Positions 53,458-61,872 of a stretch of 64,000 nucleotides of DNA are shown here, one piece after another (within the stretch, counting starts at the first letter, position 1; each line of letters begins with the position of its first letter). The notes below the pieces were generated by a model that ran no database searches, was not told where the DNA came from, and saw nothing but the letters and a program-made list of their open reading frames with translations. Location of the stretch: assembly GCA_015057425.1 (NCBI GenBank), contig SVEL01000015.1:1-64000 (forward strand), read 5' to 3'. Source of the DNA: Lachnospiraceae bacterium (GTDB lineage Bacteria > Bacillota > Clostridia > Lachnospirales > Lachnospiraceae). The position numbers and the translations under genes are program-made.

Positions 53458-55056
53458 ATGAGTGCAATGAATTCATATTTTAAATTAAGACAAGATGAAG
53501 AGGGTGTAGATATTATAATTTACCCACCAAAAGAAAATGGTATCAGATTAAAAATAGATGATGTAACCAGATATCTTAACAGGGTATCAATTTCTTCATT
53601 TGATTTAAAATCTTTAAATGATGCAATTACCACATGTACAGCACCGGTTGTTGTGCATCTTTGTGATGATGAAATATATGTTGTAAATGAATGTATGGAT
53701 GTTATCGTATCACCGGACAGAATGTATGCTATCGGTAGATTTTATGCTGAATCTAACAGAGGCGGCAGTATGACAAAAGAGGATATTCTTGATGAACTTA
53801 AGCTTCGCGGAGTCAGATATGGTATTTTGGAAGAGGTGATTGATGAATATATAAAAAATCCTGTGTATTGTACGGGAATTGTTCTTGCAAAAGGAACTGC
53901 ACCAATAGAAGGTTATGATGCAGAAATTACTTATAATTTCCAGACAGACAAAAGAGCTAAACCGCATTATAATGAAGATGGAACTGTAGATTTCCATAAA
54001 CTTGACAATATTAATAATATTAAAGCAGGTGATATCCTTGCAACATTAAAGCCTGAATATAAGGGCGAAGAAGGTATGGATGTAACCGGCAATAAAGTTC
54101 TTCCACATAAAGTTGAACGAAAAATATTACGTTACGGTAACAATATAATGTTATCGGAAGATGGTCTTCAGATTATATCAAAAGTAGACGGACATGTAAC
54201 TCTTGAGGGAGACAGAGTATTTGTATCCAATGTATATGATGTTGGTGCCGACGTAGATGCTACGACAGGTGATATTGACTATAACGGAAGTGTTGAAGTT
54301 AAAGGTAATGTAAGAACAGGCTTTAAGATAAAAGCCGAAGGTAATATTGAAATCAGAGGTGTTGTAGAAGGCGCAGAGATAATTGCGAAGGGCGATATTA
54401 TTCTCCACAGAGGCGTACAGGGTATGGGAAAAGCAGTACTTATAGCAGGTGGAAATATAGTATCAAAATTTATTGAAAGTGCCAACGTAACATCAGGCGG
54501 ATATATTGAAACAGACTCGATATTACATAGTAATGTTTCAGCGAAAAATGATGTCCGAGTATGTGGAAAGAACGGAAGTATTATCGGTGGAAGTGTCAGA
54601 GCGACAAATTCTATAGAAGCAAGTATTGTTGGCTCAAGTATGGGTACAGCTACAGTTGTAGAGGTTGGATGCGATCCGGGATTGCAGGATAGCATAAATG
54701 GTTATAAGCAGACAATTAAAGAAAAAACAGAAGAAAAAGAAAAGTTAACACAGCTTATAACATTGCTTAAGCATAAGCAACAGACAGGTGAGCTTGATAA
54801 CGTTAAGATGAATACTCTTATTAATGCAGCCAAATCACTTAAGTCTACAATTGAAATAATAGAGAAAAATACAGCATTATACGAAGATGCAATTGCTCAG
54901 CTTGAAAGTAATGCATATGCAAAAATATCAATAACAAGAGATATTTTTGCCGGAGCAAAAGTTGTTATTTCAGGTGATTATATATTGATACATGATTCAA
55001 TAAGTCATTGTAAATATATGAAACAACATGGAGAAATCAAAGCAATACCATTGTAA
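53458..55056 (+). CDS. FapA-family protein (DUF342)
   Basis: A 532-residue DUF342/FapA-like protein. The N-terminal part (about 1-200) is a mixed domain. The middle (about 215-400) is a right-handed beta-helix made of short repeats such as VEVKGNVRTGFKIKAEGNIEIRGVVEGAEI. A coiled coil follows (about 410-480), then a short beta-rich end with KVVISGDYILI. Members often accompany flagellar or polar-assembly genes, and FapA in Vibrio affects flagellar regulation. The role here is unproven, but its position directly after fliA supports motility. Confidence 0.85.
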   Translation: MSAMNSYFKLRQDEEGVDIIIYPPKENGIRLKIDDVTRYLNRVSISSFDLKSLNDAITTCTAPVVVHLCDDEIYVVNECMDVIVSPDRMYAIGRFYAESNRGGSMTKEDILDELKLRGVRYGILEEVIDEYIKNPVYCTGIVLAKGTAPIEGYDAEITYNFQTDKRAKPHYNEDGTVDFHKLDNINNIKAGDILATLKPEYKGEEGMDVTGNKVLPHKVERKILRYGNNIMLSEDGLQIISKVDGHVTLEGDRVFVSNVYDVGADVDATTGDIDYNGSVEVKGNVRTGFKIKAEGNIEIRGVVEGAEIIAKGDIILHRGVQGMGKAVLIAGGNIVSKFIESANVTSGGYIETDSILHSNVSAKNDVRVCGKNGSIIGGSVRATNSIEASIVGSSMGTATVVEVGCDPGLQDSINGYKQTIKEKTEEKEKLTQLITLLKHKQQTGELDNVKMNTLINAAKSLKSTIEIIEKNTALYEDAIAQLESNAYAKISITRDIFAGAKVVISGDYILIHDSISHCKYMKQHGEIKAIPL

Positions 55057-55080
55057 AAAGGTGCTGGAAACGGAGTAACT

Positions 55081-55404
55081 ATGATTAGACCGGTAGAAAT
55101 ACAAGGCGTTGTACAGAGAAGTCAGGATATTTCAACAATGCGTCAGGGCGAAAATGTTAAGTCTGCAGTAGAACAGGCAAATATTAATATTCAACAGAAT
55201 AAGAATATTCAGCAAAAGAGTGAGCAGGTTAATAAACAAAAGGAATCTGATAATAATCAGAAAAGATTTGATGCCCGTGAAAAAGGAAGCAATGAATATG
55301 AAAGTTCCGGCAATAATAACAGAAAGAATAAACAGCAATTTGATGATAACAGCGATGGTCGTGTAATCATCAAATCGACGACCCGTTTTGATGCAAGGGT
55401 ATAA
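55081..55404 (+). CDS. Small Gln/Asn-rich flagellar-operon protein
   Basis: A 107-residue hydrophilic protein without signal or membrane segment. It starts MIRPVEIQGVVQRSQDIS and is rich in Gln, Asn and Lys, with a disordered middle (about 28-92). The RVIIKSTTRFDARV end looks ordered. I recall similar unnamed proteins in clostridial flagellar operons but no function. It overlaps the next gene by 14 bases, so they are translated together. Confidence 0.65.
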   Translation: MIRPVEIQGVVQRSQDISTMRQGENVKSAVEQANINIQQNKNIQQKSEQVNKQKESDNNQKRFDAREKGSNEYESSGNNNRKNKQQFDDNSDGRVIIKSTTRFDARV

Positions 55405-56170
55405 AGATATAAATATAGAAAGAACAGATGGTTGGAATAGTATTATGATAGGCGTAGAAATTGTATTATTAATAGTAGGAATAGTAGTTGTAGGAATAAG
55501 TTTCATATTTGGTGAACTGCTGACAAGTGATGATAACAAAGCAGGCATAGACAAGGAAACTATAAATAAAGCTACTAAAGAAATCGTTGAAAAAGAAGTC
55601 GAGTATGAGTTGGCCAATGTAATAGACGATAAAGTCGAGAAAACAGAGGCTGAGCTTGATAAGATGACTAATGAAAAGATTATGGCATTAGGCAGCTATT
55701 CTGACAATGTAATGGAAGAAATTAACAAAAATCATATGGAAGTTATGTTCCTTTACAATATGCTTTCGGAAAAAGAAGATGCCATAAAAGATACTATACG
55801 GGATATAGAGGCATTAAAGACAAGTGTAAAGCAAATGGCTGTTGCAAATGATTTTGCAAAACAGGCTGCAGCCAAGAAGACAGTAGTTCAAAGAAGTGTT
55901 CCCGAAGAAACAGAAGTGATAGATAAACAGCCTGTATTTAATGATGTAAGCTTCGATGAACAGCCACAGGATATAGATGATATGATAGCAGATATTTCCG
56001 GTGATTCAGCAGATGAACCTATTATGAAAAATGATAGTGTAAACAATAATCAGAGAATACTCGAATTATATAACAAAGGTTTATCAAATATAGAAATTGC
56101 AAAAGAATTAGGCTTAGGTATAGGTGAAGTAAAACTTGTAATCAGCTTATTTAACAGTACGAAGAAGTAG
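55391..56170 (+). CDS. DUF6115-like protein with membrane helix and C-terminal HTH
   Basis: A 259-residue protein. One N-terminal membrane helix (about 19-41) is followed by a long coiled coil (about 50-155), an acidic variable part (about 170-215), and a C-terminal helix-turn-helix-like segment ILELYNKGLSNIEIAKELGLGIGEVKLVISLFN. This fits the DUF6115 pattern seen in Lachnospiraceae and Clostridia flagellar loci. The HTH may bind a partner rather than DNA because the protein is membrane-tethered. The start is uncertain (55391 overlapping the previous gene, or 55445). Confidence 0.65.
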   Translation: MQGYKDINIERTDGWNSIMIGVEIVLLIVGIVVVGISFIFGELLTSDDNKAGIDKETINKATKEIVEKEVEYELANVIDDKVEKTEAELDKMTNEKIMALGSYSDNVMEEINKNHMEVMFLYNMLSEKEDAIKDTIRDIEALKTSVKQMAVANDFAKQAAAKKTVVQRSVPEETEVIDKQPVFNDVSFDEQPQDIDDMIADISGDSADEPIMKNDSVNNNQRILELYNKGLSNIEIAKELGLGIGEVKLVISLFNSTKK

Positions 56171-56183
56171 CGGGGAAAACAAT

Positions 56184-56744
56184 ATGAAGTTAAAATATTA
56201 TCTTAGAGGACTCGGAAGTGGTATAATCATAGCAACAGCTGTCTTGGCTATTGCATTTGCCATAACGAACAGAGATGCAAATATAATAAGTAAAGCAAGA
56301 GAACTTGGAATGATATTTGCAGAAGAAAAGGAAAATACAACAAAAGATTCGGAATCAACTTCGAAGAATGATAAAGATACATCATCTGAAGAAATAACTT
56401 CAAAAGAAAATGATGAAGCTACAACAGATGAGCCATCAACGGAAGAGCCTTCATCGGAAGAACCGACAACAGAAGAACCGACGACAGAAGAACCGACCAC
56501 GGAAGAGCCAACGACAGAAAAAGCAACACAGGGAAAGGAATATGTATTTGTTATCAAAAGAGGAATGACCTCAGAGAGTGTTGCATGGATTCTTTATAAA
56601 GCCGGTATTATTGATAACGTAGAAATGTTCAACGATTATCTTAAACATAACGGATATGCGACGAGAATTAAAATAGGAACATTTGTGGTTCATAAAGGTG
56701 ATTCGTATGAAACCCTTGCAAAGATTGTAACAAGAACACCATAA
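56184..56744 (+). CDS. MltG-like short protein with TEEP-repeat linker
   Basis: A 186-residue protein with an N-terminal membrane helix (about 8-28), a surface-exposed Ser/Thr/Glu/Pro linker with TTEEP repeats (about 55-115), and a C-terminal domain (about 117-183). The latter, with VFVIKRGMTSESVAWILYKAGII and KIGTFVVHKGDSYETLAKIV, resembles the N-terminal LysM-like part of MltG. The catalytic domain is absent. It resembles the protein at 12064 in design. It is the last gene of the motA unit, with a terminator 13 bases after the stop. It may help pass the flagellum through the wall, but this is only inferred. Confidence 0.65.
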   Translation: MKLKYYLRGLGSGIIIATAVLAIAFAITNRDANIISKARELGMIFAEEKENTTKDSESTSKNDKDTSSEEITSKENDEATTDEPSTEEPSSEEPTTEEPTTEEPTTEEPTTEKATQGKEYVFVIKRGMTSESVAWILYKAGIIDNVEMFNDYLKHNGYATRIKIGTFVVHKGDSYETLAKIVTRTP

Positions 56745-56756
56745 TGTAATATGTAG

Positions 56757-56790
56757 ACTCCTTACCGTTTTTATACGGTAAGGAGTTTTT
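56757..56790 (+). terminator. Terminator of the motA-fliA unit
   Basis: ACTCCTTACCGT and ACGGTAAGGAGT form a perfect 12-pair stem with a short loop, followed by T5. It ends a unit of about 22 kb with no terminator in between. The minus-strand copy would also help end the convergent cotF-like gene. Confidence 0.9.
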
Positions 56791-56797
56791 ATAAAGA

Positions 56798-57055
56798 TTA
56801 CATACCTGCACCCGGTGCAAACTTCTGCTTAGCTTCCTGGATTTTCTTATCCTCAGCAGCAGGAGTAGGGTAAAGACCACGACTTGACATCATCTGAAAA
56901 ATATCATTTTGGATTGTGTGTTCATCATTTAAGAGATTTAATACAGTTGAACGCACATTTTCGTGAGCACATTCATTAGAGAAAGTGTTATAGTGTTCAG
57001 TTGCTGTTTTTACGGCACAAAGACCATCATTTAATACTTCTTTTTCAGTATACAT
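56798..57055 (-). CDS. CotF-like spore coat protein
   Basis: An 85-residue helical protein of the CotF coat family. The N-terminal TEKEVLNDGLCAVKTATEHYNTFSNEC and the middle LLNDEHTIQNDIFQMMSSRGLY PTPAA pattern are typical; the C-terminus is Lys/Ala-rich. A stop lies four codons upstream of the ATG. The only good purine run (AAAGGAC) is about 30 bases away, so translation may be weak or coupled to the gene at 57137. With sigK it supports a sporulation heritage. Confidence 0.75.
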   Translation of the reverse strand: MYTEKEVLNDGLCAVKTATEHYNTFSNECAHENVRSTVLNLLNDEHTIQNDIFQMMSSRGLYPTPAAEDKKIQEAKQKFAPGAGM

Positions 57056-57136
57056 AATTTTAAATTAATGCGTAATAGCATTGTCCTTTCTTTAATAATA
57101 CAAAATTTGCCTGTTATGGCATTTGGTTACAAAATA

Positions 57137-57322
57137 TTAACCAAGTAAAGAGTAGAGGTCATTAAAATGCTTCTGATGCTTGTTTGCAATCATAGTATAT
57201 TTATCCTTTACTTCCTTTTCAGAAGATTGTTCAGAAAGCATCTGAAATTTTTTTACTAAAAGCTCTTCTTCATTAAGCGCGTCATTAAGGAAAGATAATT
57301 CCTTTTCAGAAAGATTATTCAT
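57137..57322 (-). CDS. Small helical protein next to the CotF-like gene
   Basis: A 61-residue, highly charged protein predicted as two helices (LSEKELSFLNDALNEEELLVKKF and DKYTMIANKHQKHFNDLYSLL). It resembles the four-helix/ferritin-like halves of CotF or spore-coat-associated proteins and has a GGAG ribosome site. It precedes the CotF-like gene on the same strand, so a coat role is likely but not shown. Confidence 0.6.
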   Translation of the reverse strand: MNNLSEKELSFLNDALNEEELLVKKFQMLSEQSSEKEVKDKYTMIANKHQKHFNDLYSLLG

Positions 57323-57393
57323 AGCATTACTCCTTTAATTTATTATTTTTTGTATTTTCCTTAATAGTTTGGACTAAAATATGGAAAAAATAC

Positions 57394-57422
57394 TTGAAAA
57401 ATCAAAAAAATAGTGATAAAAT
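57394..57422 (+). promoter_or_regulatory. rpsB promoter
   Basis: TTGAAA (57394-57399) and TAAAAT (57417-57422) with a 17-base spacer. Transcription would start near 57430, giving a leader of about 180 nt before rpsB. Confidence 0.7.
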
Positions 57423-57452
57423 AACAAGGCTGTGTCTTAGATGCAGTAAAAA

Positions 57453-57562
57453 GCACGCATGTGGATTCTTAAGATGGTGCCTTTTGCTCAGGACTTTATG
57501 TTAAGAGCTTTACGTTCGAGGTTCCTTAAGAAGTTTGCCGTGAAAACGGACGGGAAGTGTGC
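57453..57562 (+). ncRNA. Candidate ribosomal-protein leader RNA of rpsB
   Basis: An outer helix GCACGC (57453-57458) with GTGTGC (57557-57562) encloses an eight-pair helix TTCTTAAG (57466-57473) with CTTAAGAA (57525-57532) and a small CCGT/ACGG hairpin with GAAA loop (57538-57549). The nested layout in an unusually long 5' leader suggests autogenous control by ribosomal protein S2. No published motif was matched by me. Confidence 0.5.
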
Positions 57563-57610
57563 GGATGAATGTGAGAAAATCACAAATAAAAACCAAATGG
57601 AGGATTTAAA

Positions 57611-58351
57611 ATGAGCGTAATTTCAATGAAACAGTTACTCGAAGCAGGTGTTCATTTCGGACATCAGACAAGAAGATGGAACCCTAAGATGGCAGAGTAC
57701 ATCTACACAGAAAGAAATGGTATCCACATCATCGACTTACAGAAGTCAGTTGGTATGGTTGACGATGCTTACAAGGCAATCGCAGACGTAGTAGCAGATG
57801 GTGGTACAATTCTTTTCGTTGGTACAAAGAAGCAGGCTCAGGAAGCTGTTAAGACAGAAGCTGAACGTTGCGGTATGTACTATGTAAATGAAAGATGGTT
57901 AGGCGGTATGCTTACAAACTTCAAGACAATTCAGTCAAGAATTGCAAGACTTAAAGCTATCGAAACAATGTCAGAAGACGGAACATTTGATGTACTTCCA
58001 AAGAAAGAAGTTATCGAATTAAAGAAAGAATGGGAAAAACTTGAAAAGAACCTTGGCGGTATCAAGAATATGACAAAGATTCCTGATGCTATCTTCGTAG
58101 TAGACCCTAAGAAAGAAAGAATTTGTATCCAGGAAGCTAAGGCTCTTGGTATTGAACTTATCGGTATTGCAGATACAAACTGCGATCCTGAAGAACTTGA
58201 TTATGTAATTCCAGGTAACGATGATGCTATCAGAGCTGTAAAACTTATCGTTGCTAAGATGGCAGATGCTGTTATCGAAGCTAACCAGGGTGAAACAGCA
58301 GAAGTTGCTGAAGAAGTAGCAGAAGAAGTTGCTGAAACAGAAGCAGAATAA
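57611..58351 (+). CDS. rpsB: 30S ribosomal protein S2
   Basis: A small-subunit protein of 246 residues. The start [31 protein letters not shown] and the [15 protein letters not shown] and [37 protein letters not shown] motifs are standard. A variable Glu/Ala/Val-rich tail ends the protein. ATG follows TGGAGGA. It forms the usual pair with tsf. Confidence 0.96.
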   Translation: MSVISMKQLLEAGVHFGHQTRRWNPKMAEYIYTERNGIHIIDLQKSVGMVDDAYKAIADVVADGGTILFVGTKKQAQEAVKTEAERCGMYYVNERWLGGMLTNFKTIQSRIARLKAIETMSEDGTFDVLPKKEVIELKKEWEKLEKNLGGIKNMTKIPDAIFVVDPKKERICIQEAKALGIELIGIADTNCDPEELDYVIPGNDDAIRAVKLIVAKMADAVIEANQGETAEVAEEVAEEVAETEAE

Positions 58352-58393
58352 TTAACAGATTAAATATATCAAATCAATATGGAGGAATAATCA

Positions 58394-59500
58394 ATGGAAA
58401 TCAAAGCATCTATGGTAAAAGAGCTTAGAGAAATGACAGGCGCAGGCGTTATGGCTTGTAAGAATGCATTAGTTGAAACTGACGGTGATTTCGATAAGGC
58501 TATTGAATTATTAAGAAAAAAAGGTGAAGCTACAGCAGTTAAGAAAGCAAGCAGAATCGCAGCAGAAGGTACAGTACTTGCAGTAGTTAAAGAAGATAAG
58601 ACAGCAGCTATCGTAGAAGTTAACAGTGAAACAGACTTCGTTGCAAAGAATGACAAGTTCAGAACATTCGTTGCAGGTGTTGCAGAACAGATTTTAGCAT
58701 CAAACGCTAACAACGTTGAAGCTCTTCTTGAAGAAGCTTGGAATGGTGATGCATCTAAGACAGTTAAAGAAGAATTAGTAAGCCAGATCGCTGTAATCGG
58801 TGAAAATATGTCAATCAGAAGATTTGAAAAAATCACAACTGATGGTGTTGTGGTTCCATATATTCACGGTGGCGGAAGAATTGGTGTTTTAGTAGAAGCA
58901 GCAACAGGTAACACAAGTGATGAAGTTAAGGAAGCTCTTAAGAACATCGCTATGCAGATTGCAGCTCTTAATCCAAAGTACACAAGCAGAGATGAAATCT
59001 CAGCTGAAGAACTTGATAAGTTAAGAGAAATCACAGTTGACAGTGCATTAAATGATACATTTACACTTCCAATGCCTATCTTAAAGGGCTTACTTGAAAA
59101 AGCTGTTAATGATAAGGTATGGAACGATGAGGACATTGCTATCTACGGAGAGAAGAAGGATAATATGAAGTATTTACCAAACTTCCTTTCAAAAGAAGCA
59201 AAGGCTTCATTAGCAGAGCTTGCATTAGCAGATAAGGCAGCAATCGTAGACAATAAGATTTTCACAGGACTTGTTGATGGTCGTGTTGCAAAACAGCTTA
59301 AAGAAATCTGCTTATTAGATCAGGTTTATGTAAAGGCTGAAGACGGAAAGCAGACAGTTGCAGCATACGTTGCAGAAGTTGCTAAGGCTATGGGTTCAGA
59401 CCTTAAGATTAAAGGTTTTGTAAGATTCGAAACAGGTGAAGGTCTTGAAAAGAAAGAAGAAGACTTCGCTGCAGAAGTTGCAAAGCAGATGGGTAACTAA
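58394..59500 (+). CDS. tsf: Elongation factor Ts (long form)
   Basis: The nucleotide exchange factor for EF-Tu. The start has KELREMTGAGVMACKNALVETDGDFDKAIELLRKKG and the EVNSETDFVAKNDKF motif (about 75). The core continues with ENMSIRRFEKI and the AMQIAALNPKYTSRDEIS region. At 368 residues it is longer than the common 290-310; the extra residues appear as an insertion at about 215-275 between the core and C-terminal subdomains. A terminator follows. Confidence 0.95.
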   Translation: MEIKASMVKELREMTGAGVMACKNALVETDGDFDKAIELLRKKGEATAVKKASRIAAEGTVLAVVKEDKTAAIVEVNSETDFVAKNDKFRTFVAGVAEQILASNANNVEALLEEAWNGDASKTVKEELVSQIAVIGENMSIRRFEKITTDGVVVPYIHGGGRIGVLVEAATGNTSDEVKEALKNIAMQIAALNPKYTSRDEISAEELDKLREITVDSALNDTFTLPMPILKGLLEKAVNDKVWNDEDIAIYGEKKDNMKYLPNFLSKEAKASLAELALADKAAIVDNKIFTGLVDGRVAKQLKEICLLDQVYVKAEDGKQTVAAYVAEVAKAMGSDLKIKGFVRFETGEGLEKKEEDFAAEVAKQMGN

Positions 59501-59515
59501 TCCTATTATAAAATG

Positions 59516-59557
59516 ATATTAGAAACGCTGGAAACGAGGATGTTTTCAGCGTTTTTT
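59516..59557 (+). repeat. Direct repeat, left copy (overlaps the tsf terminator)
   Basis: ATATTAGAAACGCTG (59516-59530) and GATGTTTTCAGC (59539-59550) recur in the same order at 61834-61848 and 61856-61867. The pair flanks the ECF sigma cassette. Confidence 0.7.
59524..59557 (+). terminator. Terminator after tsf
   Basis: AACGCTGGAAAC (59524-59535) pairs with GTTTTCAGCGTT (59542-59553), with one G-T pair and loop GAGGAT, followed by six T. Confidence 0.88.
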
Positions 59558-59670
59558 GTGTTTTGAGACATATCGTAACATGGTGCAAAAATTATTTCAA
59601 AAAATACTTCAAAAATTTGTAAGGTATTATAAGAAATGTCGTCAATAGTATTATGAGAGGAAATATGCAT

Positions 59671-60237
59671 ATGGAAGATAAAGATATAATTGATTTGTAT
59701 TTAAATAGAAATGAAAATGCTATTGCAGCTACAATGAAAAAATATGAGAACTATTGCTATTCTATAGCATACTCAATATTAAATAACCAAGAGGATTCAG
59801 AGGAATGTGTCAATGATACATGGTTGAGGGCATGGAAAGCCATACCGCCTCAAATCCCCAATTGCTTTCGAGTTTTTTTGGGGAAAATAACGAGAAATTT
59901 ATCTTTTGACAAATATAAAAAAGAAAATGCTCAGAAAAGAGGTGGGAATGAGTTAAGTTTGGTATTGGAAGAGTTAGAGGAATGCATACCGGATGCAGGA
60001 AATAATGTTGAAGATATCATCATAGAGAAAGAATTGGGACAAATCATAAACTTGTTTGTGAAAGAGTTGCCATTGAAATATCAAAAAATTTTTGTAAGGA
60101 GATATTTTTTTGTTAATTCTATTGAAGAAATATCTGCTATGTATGGTGTCTCCCCAAATAATGTAATGGTTATTTTGTGTAGAGTTAGAAAAAAGCTAAA
60201 GGAATATCTGGAAAGAGAGAATTATTATGTTAGATAG
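59671..60237 (+). CDS. ECF-type sigma factor
   Basis: An extracytoplasmic-function sigma factor of 188 residues. Region 2 is YCYSIAYSILNNQEDSEECVNDTWLRAWKAIPPQIPNCFRVFLGKITRNLSFDKYKKE. Region 4 includes SIEEISAMYGVSPNNVMVILCRVRKKLKEYLERE. The start is probably the ATG at 59671, with GAGAGG about ten bases before; ATGs at 59653 and 59665 are in the same frame. The next gene overlaps its stop and looks like its membrane-bound inhibitor. The gene is AT-rich and sits outside conserved order, suggesting transfer. Confidence 0.88.
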   Translation: MEDKDIIDLYLNRNENAIAATMKKYENYCYSIAYSILNNQEDSEECVNDTWLRAWKAIPPQIPNCFRVFLGKITRNLSFDKYKKENAQKRGGNELSLVLEELEECIPDAGNNVEDIIIEKELGQIINLFVKELPLKYQKIFVRRYFFVNSIEEISAMYGVSPNNVMVILCRVRKKLKEYLERENYYVR

Positions 60238-60691
60238 CGAAAAAATATTTGAAAGTATGAATGGAATTGATAGTGATATCATTTTAAGAAGTGAAAAGAG
60301 AGAAAATAAAAGTAAATTCGTTAAAACCGTTCCATTTGTATTGGTATGTGGGGTTGCTGCACTAATGTGTTTAGCATTAATTACCGGGAATAAAACCAAT
60401 GTTGTAAGTGATAATGACTATCAACAAGGTGGAGGAAATGCAATAATTGAAACAACAGAAAATAATATAGGTGCTCTATATGCAGTAATTGAATACCAAG
60501 ATGTTATTTATACATATCAAGATAAATATGAAGACTCTGATACTAATCTAATAATCGTTGAAGAAGAATATTATTTCGGAGAGGATTATATGATATGTGC
60601 GACGATATATAGAATTGATTATGATACAGGTAGAAATATAATAGTAAAATTCAGGGAATGTGAAGGGTATTACGTATATTCAGCCCAATAA
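60227..60691 (+). CDS. Putative membrane-bound anti-sigma factor
   Basis: A 154-residue single-pass protein. The short cytoplasmic part SEKIFESMNGIDSDIILRSEKRENK resembles the sigma-binding helix pattern (short IxxIDxxII motif) found in proteins encoded with clostridial ECF factors. A membrane helix (about 31-52) and an outside part of about 100 residues, rich in Tyr/Glu/Asp, follow. It overlaps the sigma gene by 11 bases. No zinc-binding anti-sigma motif is present. The role is inferred from position and topology. Confidence 0.65.
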   Translation: MLDSEKIFESMNGIDSDIILRSEKRENKSKFVKTVPFVLVCGVAALMCLALITGNKTNVVSDNDYQQGGGNAIIETTENNIGALYAVIEYQDVIYTYQDKYEDSDTNLIIVEEEYYFGEDYMICATIYRIDYDTGRNIIVKFRECEGYYVYSAQ

Positions 60692-60723
60692 TAAATAAAA
60701 GAAATATTATATGGAGAGAAAAA

Positions 60724-61857
60724 ATGAAAAAGATTTGTTGCTTTTTACTTTGTTTTTTAATTTTATTATGCATAACATCTTGCAATGAAGATATCGATAA
60801 GTCTGGTTTTGATGAAGAGATTAGTAATGAAAAAAATCAGAACAATCAATTTGGGAAAAATGATTTTACATCCATTGTTTTAACAACTTCTGAAAAGATA
60901 GTTTACAATAAAATAAATGAGAAAGGGGAATTGGAATTTTTAGTTAAAGATATTAAAACGGAAAAAGTAAGTGAATGTGGGCGTGTTAAAAACTTTATGA
61001 TTTGCAATAATAGTTCGCTTTTAATAGATCATTGGTTATATTTTTTTGTAACAATATCTGATGATGGACAGAAAATGACAAATGTATTTTACAGATTAGA
61101 TATTGATAATTATGTTTTGGAAGAGTTATATCAAGAAGATAATATGCAAACCTTTTTCTATTTGTCAGGAGATAAAAGTGATATTTATGTAGCAAAAGGA
61201 AAATTAGTGGATGAGAAAACAGGTTATACATACATTGAAAGGTTTAATGTAGAAACTTGCAAAAAGGAAGAAGTTCTTGGATATAAAATTGACTATGAAT
61301 CAGGCGAAGGGCGCGTTATAACAAATTTGAGTTTTAATGAAGGAAAATTGTATTTGGTAGAAGAGATAGTGAAAGAGGGAGTGTCGACTTCGGTTATAAA
61401 TGTATATGATGAAGATGGCATGCATATAAAAACTATAGATATGTCAAAATATAAAGATGAGATTTTTTGTACCGCAATAGCACAAATTTATGTTAATGAC
61501 AAGTACATATTTATTACTAATTTTGCGGATAAATCTTTAGTTGGTTATGTAGATAATGAGCAATTTGTGGAGGTGGAGACTAAAGAGAATTTTTACATTG
61601 CACAAAATAGTTTGCATTCATATGAAAATCCTATTTTTTATATTAGAGAAACTAAAAAATTGTATTTTTTAGATAAAGAACAAAATAAATTGATAGAAAA
61701 AGATATTTCATATGAATGGGATAATTTTTATATTTCGTATGTATCACAGGATAATGTGGATGGAATATGGGTTTATCTGATTAATGAAGAAAATAGTGAA
61801 TTAAGCAAGTTTATTTACTATGAAAAGCAAGAAATATTAGAAACGCTGAAGACGTGA
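60724..61857 (+). CDS. Lipoprotein of the ECF cassette, beta-propeller-like
   Basis: A 377-residue lipoprotein with signal peptide and lipobox (LLCITSC; lipidated cysteine about residue 20). The mature part shows repeated beta blades with alternating Tyr/Val and acidic residues (for example HWLYFFVTISDDGQKMTNVFYRLD and LYLVEEIVKEG), which fits a propeller-like sensor or binding domain. It may sense the envelope signal for the sigma/anti-sigma pair or be its target. Its final codons lie in the right direct repeat (61834-61867), so the C-terminus may have been created by the insertion event. Confidence 0.65.
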   Translation: MKKICCFLLCFLILLCITSCNEDIDKSGFDEEISNEKNQNNQFGKNDFTSIVLTTSEKIVYNKINEKGELEFLVKDIKTEKVSECGRVKNFMICNNSSLLIDHWLYFFVTISDDGQKMTNVFYRLDIDNYVLEELYQEDNMQTFFYLSGDKSDIYVAKGKLVDEKTGYTYIERFNVETCKKEEVLGYKIDYESGEGRVITNLSFNEGKLYLVEEIVKEGVSTSVINVYDEDGMHIKTIDMSKYKDEIFCTAIAQIYVNDKYIFITNFADKSLVGYVDNEQFVEVETKENFYIAQNSLHSYENPIFYIRETKKLYFLDKEQNKLIEKDISYEWDNFYISYVSQDNVDGIWVYLINEENSELSKFIYYEKQEILETLKT

Positions 61858-61872
61858 TGTTTTCAGCATTTT
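61834..61872 (+). repeat. Direct repeat, right copy (overlaps end of lipoprotein gene)
   Basis: Second copy of the element at 59516. The 15-base and 12-base blocks are identical; the middle differs by a one-base deletion and a few changes. The last codons of the lipoprotein gene (ILETLKT) and the stop are encoded inside it. Confidence 0.7.
61845..61872 (+). terminator. Terminator-like hairpin after the lipoprotein gene
   Basis: GCTGAA (61845-61850) pairs with TTCAGC (61862-61867), followed by ATTTTT. It is the weaker derivative of the tsf terminator; the mismatch A for G shortens the stem. Confidence 0.6.

Larger units (their letters stand above)
57323..57610 (+). other. Promoter and structured leader region before rpsB
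   Basis: Almost 290 bases. It holds divergent upstream regions, the rpsB promoter (57394-57422) and a leader of about 180 nt with nested helices (57453-57562), described separately. Confidence 0.7.

Noticed and set aside
57430-57600. tRNA-like fragment (GTTCGAGGTTCC) in the rpsB leader
   Set aside because: No acceptor stem, anticodon loop or CCA-side pairing can be made around it.
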